Source: Geodermatophilus normandii
Lineage (GTDB): Bacteria; Actinomycetota; Actinomycetes; Mycobacteriales; Geodermatophilaceae
Direction of reading: 5' to 3'
NCBI RefSeq assembly: GCF_003182485.1
Contig: NZ_QGTX01000001.1
Location: 2,314,001-2,378,000 of the forward strand
Length of the DNA stretch: 64,000 nt
Shown here: positions 60,895 to 64,000 of the stretch, piece by piece
How the letters are laid out: each line of letters begins with the position of its first letter
Position numbering within the stretch: the stretch's first letter is position 1
Notes under the pieces: model-generated
The model's database searches: none
The model's input: the letters and a program-made list of their open reading frames with translations, nothing else
What the model was told of the DNA's origin: nothing
Program-made: the position numbers and the translations under genes

Positions 60895-60906
60895 GCGGTC
60901 ACTGTC
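60895..60906 (-). promoter_or_regulatory. Possible leaderless-type promoter of the two-component operon
   Basis: Minus-strand GACAGT (60906-60901) ends 6 nt before GTG 60894; weaker match to TANNNT than the other sites. Confidence 0.4.
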
Positions 60907-60943
60907 CCGCCGCGCCGGTCAGCGGGTCGACGGACGCGCCGTG

Positions 60944-61273
60944 TCACCTCCGCGGCCGGACCTCGCCCATCGGGCCGAAGCCGTCCACCTCGGGGGTGTC
61001 GACGTAGATGATCTGCGGCTGCTCGGCGACCAGGTCCGACATCCAGTCGAAGGCGGCCTTCGCGTGCGGCGTCGCCACGTGCGAGGCGCCGGCGTCGGAG
61101 TCCCGGAAGCCCTCGATGCAGACGAAGGTGTTCGGGTCCAGGACGCTGCGCGACCACTCGAAGAAGAGGCTGCCCTCCTCGGCGTTCACCGCGGCGGCGT
61201 ACTCGTCGGCCTTGGCGCGGAACTCCTCGATCGCGTCGGGCCGGACGGGGAACTTGATGACGATCAGGATCAC
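60944..61273 (-). CDS. Antibiotic biosynthesis monooxygenase (ABM)-like protein
   Basis: 109-aa ferredoxin-fold protein (VILIVIKFPVRPDAIEEFRAKADEYAAAVNAEEG, FFEWSRSVLDPNTFVCIEGF, HVATPHAKAAFDWMSDLV). The YgiN/ABM family includes cofactor-free quinol monooxygenases and many uncharacterised dimers. GTG 61273 follows GAGGAG. It lies 16 nt after the VOC gene on the same strand and is probably co-transcribed. Substrate unknown. Confidence 0.82.
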   Translation of the reverse strand: MILIVIKFPVRPDAIEEFRAKADEYAAAVNAEEGSLFFEWSRSVLDPNTFVCIEGFRDSDAGASHVATPHAKAAFDWMSDLVAEQPQIIYVDTPEVDGFGPMGEVRPRR

Positions 61274-61289
61274 GGCAACTCCTCGGGGG

Positions 61290-61670
61290 TCACAACGGGT
61301 CGAGTCGGCGGCGCAGCAGGCAGAAGGGGTTGCCCTCGGGGTCGGCGAGCACGTGCCAGCTCTCCTCCCCGGTCTGCCCGACGTCGGCCGGGGTGGCGCC
61401 GAGGTCCAGCAGGCGCTGCAGCTCGGCGTCCTGGTCACGGTCGGTGGCGCTGACGTCGACGTGCAGCCGCGGCTTGCCGGGGTCGGGGTCGGCGACCGGC
61501 GCGAACACCAGCGTCGGTGCCGCGCCACCGAAACCCGCCTCCGGACCGATCTCGACCGCGCCGTCGTCGTCGCGCCCGAGCACCCGGTAGTCCAGCACCT
61601 CGGCCCACCAGGCGGCCAGCGCCTCGGGGTCGCGGCTGTCGATCACGAGTTCGCTGAACCGGGCGGCCAC
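61290..61670 (-). CDS. VOC/glyoxalase-superfamily protein
   Basis: 126-aa protein with the paired beta-alpha-beta-beta-beta plan: FSELVIDSRDPEALAAWWAEVLDYRVLG, LVFAPVADPDPGKPRLHVDVSATDRD and WHVLADPEGNPFCLLR. The DPEGNPFCL ending is typical of glyoxalase/bleomycin-resistance-like proteins with unassigned roles. GTG 61670 has TACGGT 6 nt upstream. It diverges from the FAH gene. Confidence 0.82.
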   Translation of the reverse strand: MAARFSELVIDSRDPEALAAWWAEVLDYRVLGRDDDGAVEIGPEAGFGGAAPTLVFAPVADPDPGKPRLHVDVSATDRDQDAELQRLLDLGATPADVGQTGEESWHVLADPEGNPFCLLRRRLDPL

Positions 61671-61682
61671 CCGGTCACCGTA
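61671..61682 (-). promoter_or_regulatory. Leaderless-type promoter of the VOC-ABM pair
   Basis: Minus-strand TACGGT (61682-61677) ends 6 nt before GTG 61670. With the FAH promoter it makes a 54-bp divergent gap with both elements facing outwards. Confidence 0.55.
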
Positions 61683-61711
61683 GGGCGGGCGGCGGGGACG
61701 CGCGGGGTCAG

Positions 61712-61724
61712 TAGCCTCGACGGC
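61712..61724 (+). promoter_or_regulatory. Leaderless-type promoter of the FAH-gltX operon
   Basis: TAGCCT (61712-61717) ends 7 nt before GTG 61725. Confidence 0.6.
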
Positions 61725-62537
61725 GTGCGCATCGTCCGCTTCGCCTCGCCCTCGGGCATGTCCTTCGGAGTCCTCGACGGCGACGGCCAGGTCGCCCAGA
61801 TCGAGGGCCACCCGTTCGGGACCATCTCCTTCACCGGCCAGCGCTTCGCGCAGGCCGACGTCCGGCTGCTCTCGCCGATCCTGCCGAGCAAGGTGGTCTG
61901 CGTCGGCAAGAACTACGCCGACCACGTCAAGGAGATGAACACCGGCGACGCGCCCGAGCGCCCGCTGCTGTTCCTCAAGCCGTCGACGTCGGTGATCGGC
62001 CCGGGCGACGCCATCCGCATCCCCTCGGGCAGCACCAACGTCCACCACGAGGTCGAGCTCGCCGTCGTCATCGGCGCCCGCGGTGCGCGCAACCTGACCC
62101 CCGAGCAGGTCCCGGGCAGCGTCTTCGGCTACACGATCGGCAACGACGTCACCGAGCGGGACATGCAGAAGGCCGACGGGCAGTGGACCCGCGCCAAGGG
62201 CTTCGACTCCTTCTGCCCGCTGGGCCCGTGGATCGAGACCGACCTGCGCGGCGTGGGCAAGGACCCGGCCGACCTGGAGATCACCTGCACCGTCGACGGC
62301 GAGCCGCGGCAGGCCGGGCGCACCAGCCAGCTGCTCTTCGACGTCCCCACGCTGGTCAGCTACATCTCGCAGGTCATGACGCTGCTGCCCGGCGACGTCG
62401 TCCTCACCGGCACCCCGGCCGGCGTGGGGCCGATCCGGCCGGGCCAGCGGGTCGAGTGCGCGATCGAGGGGCTGGGCTCGCTGACCAACTCGGTGAGCGG
62501 CGCCGACACCGCCTCCACCGCCGGGAGCGCCCGGTGA
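61725..62537 (+). CDS. Fumarylacetoacetate hydrolase (FAH) family protein
   Basis: 270-aa metal-dependent FAH-fold enzyme. [16 protein letters not shown], substrate/metal residues in [26 protein letters not shown] (metal glutamates), [27 protein letters not shown] and [15 protein letters not shown] are conserved. It corresponds to mycobacterial Rv2993c, labelled as a 2-hydroxyhepta-2,4-diene-1,7-dioate isomerase, but the family also includes oxaloacetate tautomerases and acylpyruvases, so the substrate is open. Its stop overlaps the gltX start by 4 nt. Confidence 0.9.
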   Translation: MRIVRFASPSGMSFGVLDGDGQVAQIEGHPFGTISFTGQRFAQADVRLLSPILPSKVVCVGKNYADHVKEMNTGDAPERPLLFLKPSTSVIGPGDAIRIPSGSTNVHHEVELAVVIGARGARNLTPEQVPGSVFGYTIGNDVTERDMQKADGQWTRAKGFDSFCPLGPWIETDLRGVGKDPADLEITCTVDGEPRQAGRTSQLLFDVPTLVSYISQVMTLLPGDVVLTGTPAGVGPIRPGQRVECAIEGLGSLTNSVSGADTASTAGSAR

Positions 62538-64000
62538 CCGGCGTGCGCACCCGCTTCTGCCCCTCGCCGACGGGCATGGTCCACGTCGGCCTGCTGCGCA
62601 CCGCGCTGTTCAACTGGGCGCACGCGCGGCACACCGGCGGCGCGTTCGTCGTCCGCATCGAGGACACCGACGCCGCCCGCGACTCCGAGGAGTCCTACCG
62701 CCACCTGCTCGACTGCCTGCGCTGGCTGGGCCTGGACTGGGACGAGGGCCCCGAGGTCGGCGGTCCGCACGCGCCGTACCGGCAGTCCGAGCGCGCCGAG
62801 GTCTACCGCGACGTCGCCGCGCGGCTGCTCGAGGCCGGGCACGCCTACGAGTCGTTCTCGACCAACGAGGAGGTCGAGGCGCGGCGCCTGGCCGCCGGGC
62901 AGGACCCCAAGCTCGGCTACGACAACGCCGACCGGTTCCTCACCGACGCGCAGAGGGCCGCCTTCCGCGCCGAGGGCCGCGACCCGGTGCTGCGACTGCG
63001 GATGCCCGACGAGGACCTGGTGTGGACCGACCTGGTCCGCGGCGAGGTCCGCTTCGCCGCCGGCTCGGTGCCCGACTTCGTCCTGGTGCGCGGCAACGGC
63101 GCGCCGCTGTACCCCTTCGTCAACCCGGTCGACGACGCGCTGATGGGCATCACCGACGTGCTGCGCGGCGAGGACCTGCTGCCCTCCACGCCCCGCCAGC
63201 TCGCCCTCTACGGGGCGCTGCAGGACGTCGGCGTCGCGAGCGGCACCCCGCGCTTCGGCCACCTGCCCTACGTCACCGGGGAGGGCAGCAAGAAGCTGTC
63301 CAAGCGCGACCCGCAGTCCAACGTCGACGTGTACCGCGAGCGCGGCTTCCTCCCCGAGGGCTTCGCCAACTACCTGGCGCTGCTGGGCTGGTCGATCGCC
63401 GAGGACCGCGACGTGTTCTCGATGGCCGAGATGGTCGAGGCCTTCGACGTCACCCGGGTCAGCGCCAACCCCGCCCGCTTCGACCTGAAGAAGGCCGAGG
63501 CGATCAACGCCACCCACGTGCGCGAGCTGCCGGTCGAGGAGTACGTCGCCCGCGTGGTGCCCTTCCTCGCCGGCGCCGGCCTGGTGACCGACCCGCCGTC
63601 GGCCGAGCAGGACCGGGTGCTGCGCGCGATCGCGCCGCTGGCGCAGGAGCGCACGGTGGTCCTCTCCGACGCCGTCGGCCTGCTCGGCTTCCTCTTCACC
63701 GAGGAGGTCGCCATCGACCCCGCGGCCGCCGCGAAGAACCTGCGGCCCGAGGACGGCGAGGTCCTCGACGCCGCCGCGGGCGCGCTGCGCGACCTGGCCG
63801 ACTGGAGCGCCGCCGGCATCGAGCAGGCCCTCAAGGCCGCGCTGGTCGACGGGCTGGGCCGCAAGCCGCGGCAGGCCTTCGGGCCGGTGCGGGTCGCCGT
63901 CAGCGGTCGCACGGTGTCGCCGCCGCTGTACGAGTCGATCGAGCTGCTCGGCCGCGAGCGCACCCTGGCGCGCTTCGCGGCGGCCCGGGACGCAGCGGGG
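62534..64000 (+). CDS. gltX: Glutamyl-tRNA synthetase (C-terminus beyond the window)
   Basis: 489 codons visible without a stop, nearly full length. The class I signature near the start is [23 protein letters not shown] (HIGH-type), [30 protein letters not shown] follows, and the KMSKS-type loop is [14 protein letters not shown]. With GatCAB in this window and no GlnRS seen, it may be non-discriminating and also charge tRNA(Gln), which cannot be decided from motifs. GTG 62534 overlaps the FAH stop. Order equals Rv2993c-Rv2992c. Confidence 0.96.
   Translation, partial: MTGVRTRFCPSPTGMVHVGLLRTALFNWAHARHTGGAFVVRIEDTDAARDSEESYRHLLDCLRWLGLDWDEGPEVGGPHAPYRQSERAEVYRDVAARLLEAGHAYESFSTNEEVEARRLAAGQDPKLGYDNADRFLTDAQRAAFRAEGRDPVLRLRMPDEDLVWTDLVRGEVRFAAGSVPDFVLVRGNGAPLYPFVNPVDDALMGITDVLRGEDLLPSTPRQLALYGALQDVGVASGTPRFGHLPYVTGEGSKKLSKRDPQSNVDVYRERGFLPEGFANYLALLGWSIAEDRDVFSMAEMVEAFDVTRVSANPARFDLKKAEAINATHVRELPVEEYVARVVPFLAGAGLVTDPPSAEQDRVLRAIAPLAQERTVVLSDAVGLLGFLFTEEVAIDPAAAAKNLRPEDGEVLDAAAGALRDLADWSAAGIEQALKAALVDGLGRKPRQAFGPVRVAVSGRTVSPPLYESIELLGRERTLARFAAARDAAG

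Noticed and set aside
62534..64000. tRNA genes around gltX and elsewhere
   Set aside because: No tRNA-like cloverleaf was found by eye in any intergenic gap; the region downstream of gltX is outside the window.

Overview
The DNA is very GC-rich and strongly third-position GC-biased, with many GTG starts and 4-nt stop/start overlaps. Gene content (GlgE/TreS/maltokinase, MnmA-LigA-GatCAB-IlvBNC-SerA-LeuB-GltX core block, DUF222/HNH protein, FHA and Ser/Thr-kinase proteins) points to an actinobacterium. My best guess is Geodermatophilaceae-like (Blastococcus/Geodermatophilus/Modestobacter); this is an inference from style and content, not a search. From about 19.8 kb to the right end the gene order recalls, from memory, the Mycobacterium tuberculosis Rv3029c to Rv2992c block: etfBA, iscS-like, mnmA, Rv3015c-like, ligA, Rv3013-like, gatCAB, cfp6-like, ilvBNC, serA, leuB, FAH-like, gltX. 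No tRNA, rRNA, CRISPR array, IS element or prophage was seen.

Layout. 0-11.3 kb: alpha-glucan/trehalose region. glgE-treS-mak run leftward, divergent from glgP; an FHA protein and glgX follow, then an orphan ABC ATPase. 11.3-19.7 kb: enoyl-CoA hydratase, a four-gene ABC importer (binding lipoprotein, two permeases, ATPase), a Ser/Thr kinase/beta-propeller receptor broken by two frameshifts, and a Cds1-like PLP enzyme. 19.8-36.3 kb: etfBA, cysteine desulfurase-mnmA, secreted 5'-nucleotidase, MetE-like protein, ligA, PPOX protein, a DUF222/HNH protein with an SOS-box-like start region and a 15-bp minisatellite, an ACT protein, and gatC-gatA-(60-aa membrane protein)-gatB. 36.3-47 kb: sugar-dehydrogenase lipoprotein, hydroxyacid dehydrogenase, PH-domain protein, XRE regulator, ilvD, and two tandem GGDEF/EAL proteins. 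47-58.6 kb: branched-chain amino acid and serine synthesis (ilvB-ilvN-ilvC, serA, leuB, cimA), interrupted by two PYGQ-rich membrane proteins and a flavoprotein. 58.6-64 kb: a 4-TM protein, a two-component pair, small ABM and VOC proteins, FAH hydrolase and gltX (cut by the window end).

Regulation is unusually legible. About fifteen genes on both strands have a TANNNT hexamer ending 6-8 nt before an ATG/GTG, the signature of leaderless transcription. Two amino-acid attenuators are visible: one before ilvB (leader peptide with Leu-Leu-Leu-Val-Val, terminator with six Ts) and one before cimA (leaderless 9-aa leader peptide with Ile-Ile-Thr, then two hairpins). Long GC-rich hairpins sit at most convergent gene ends.
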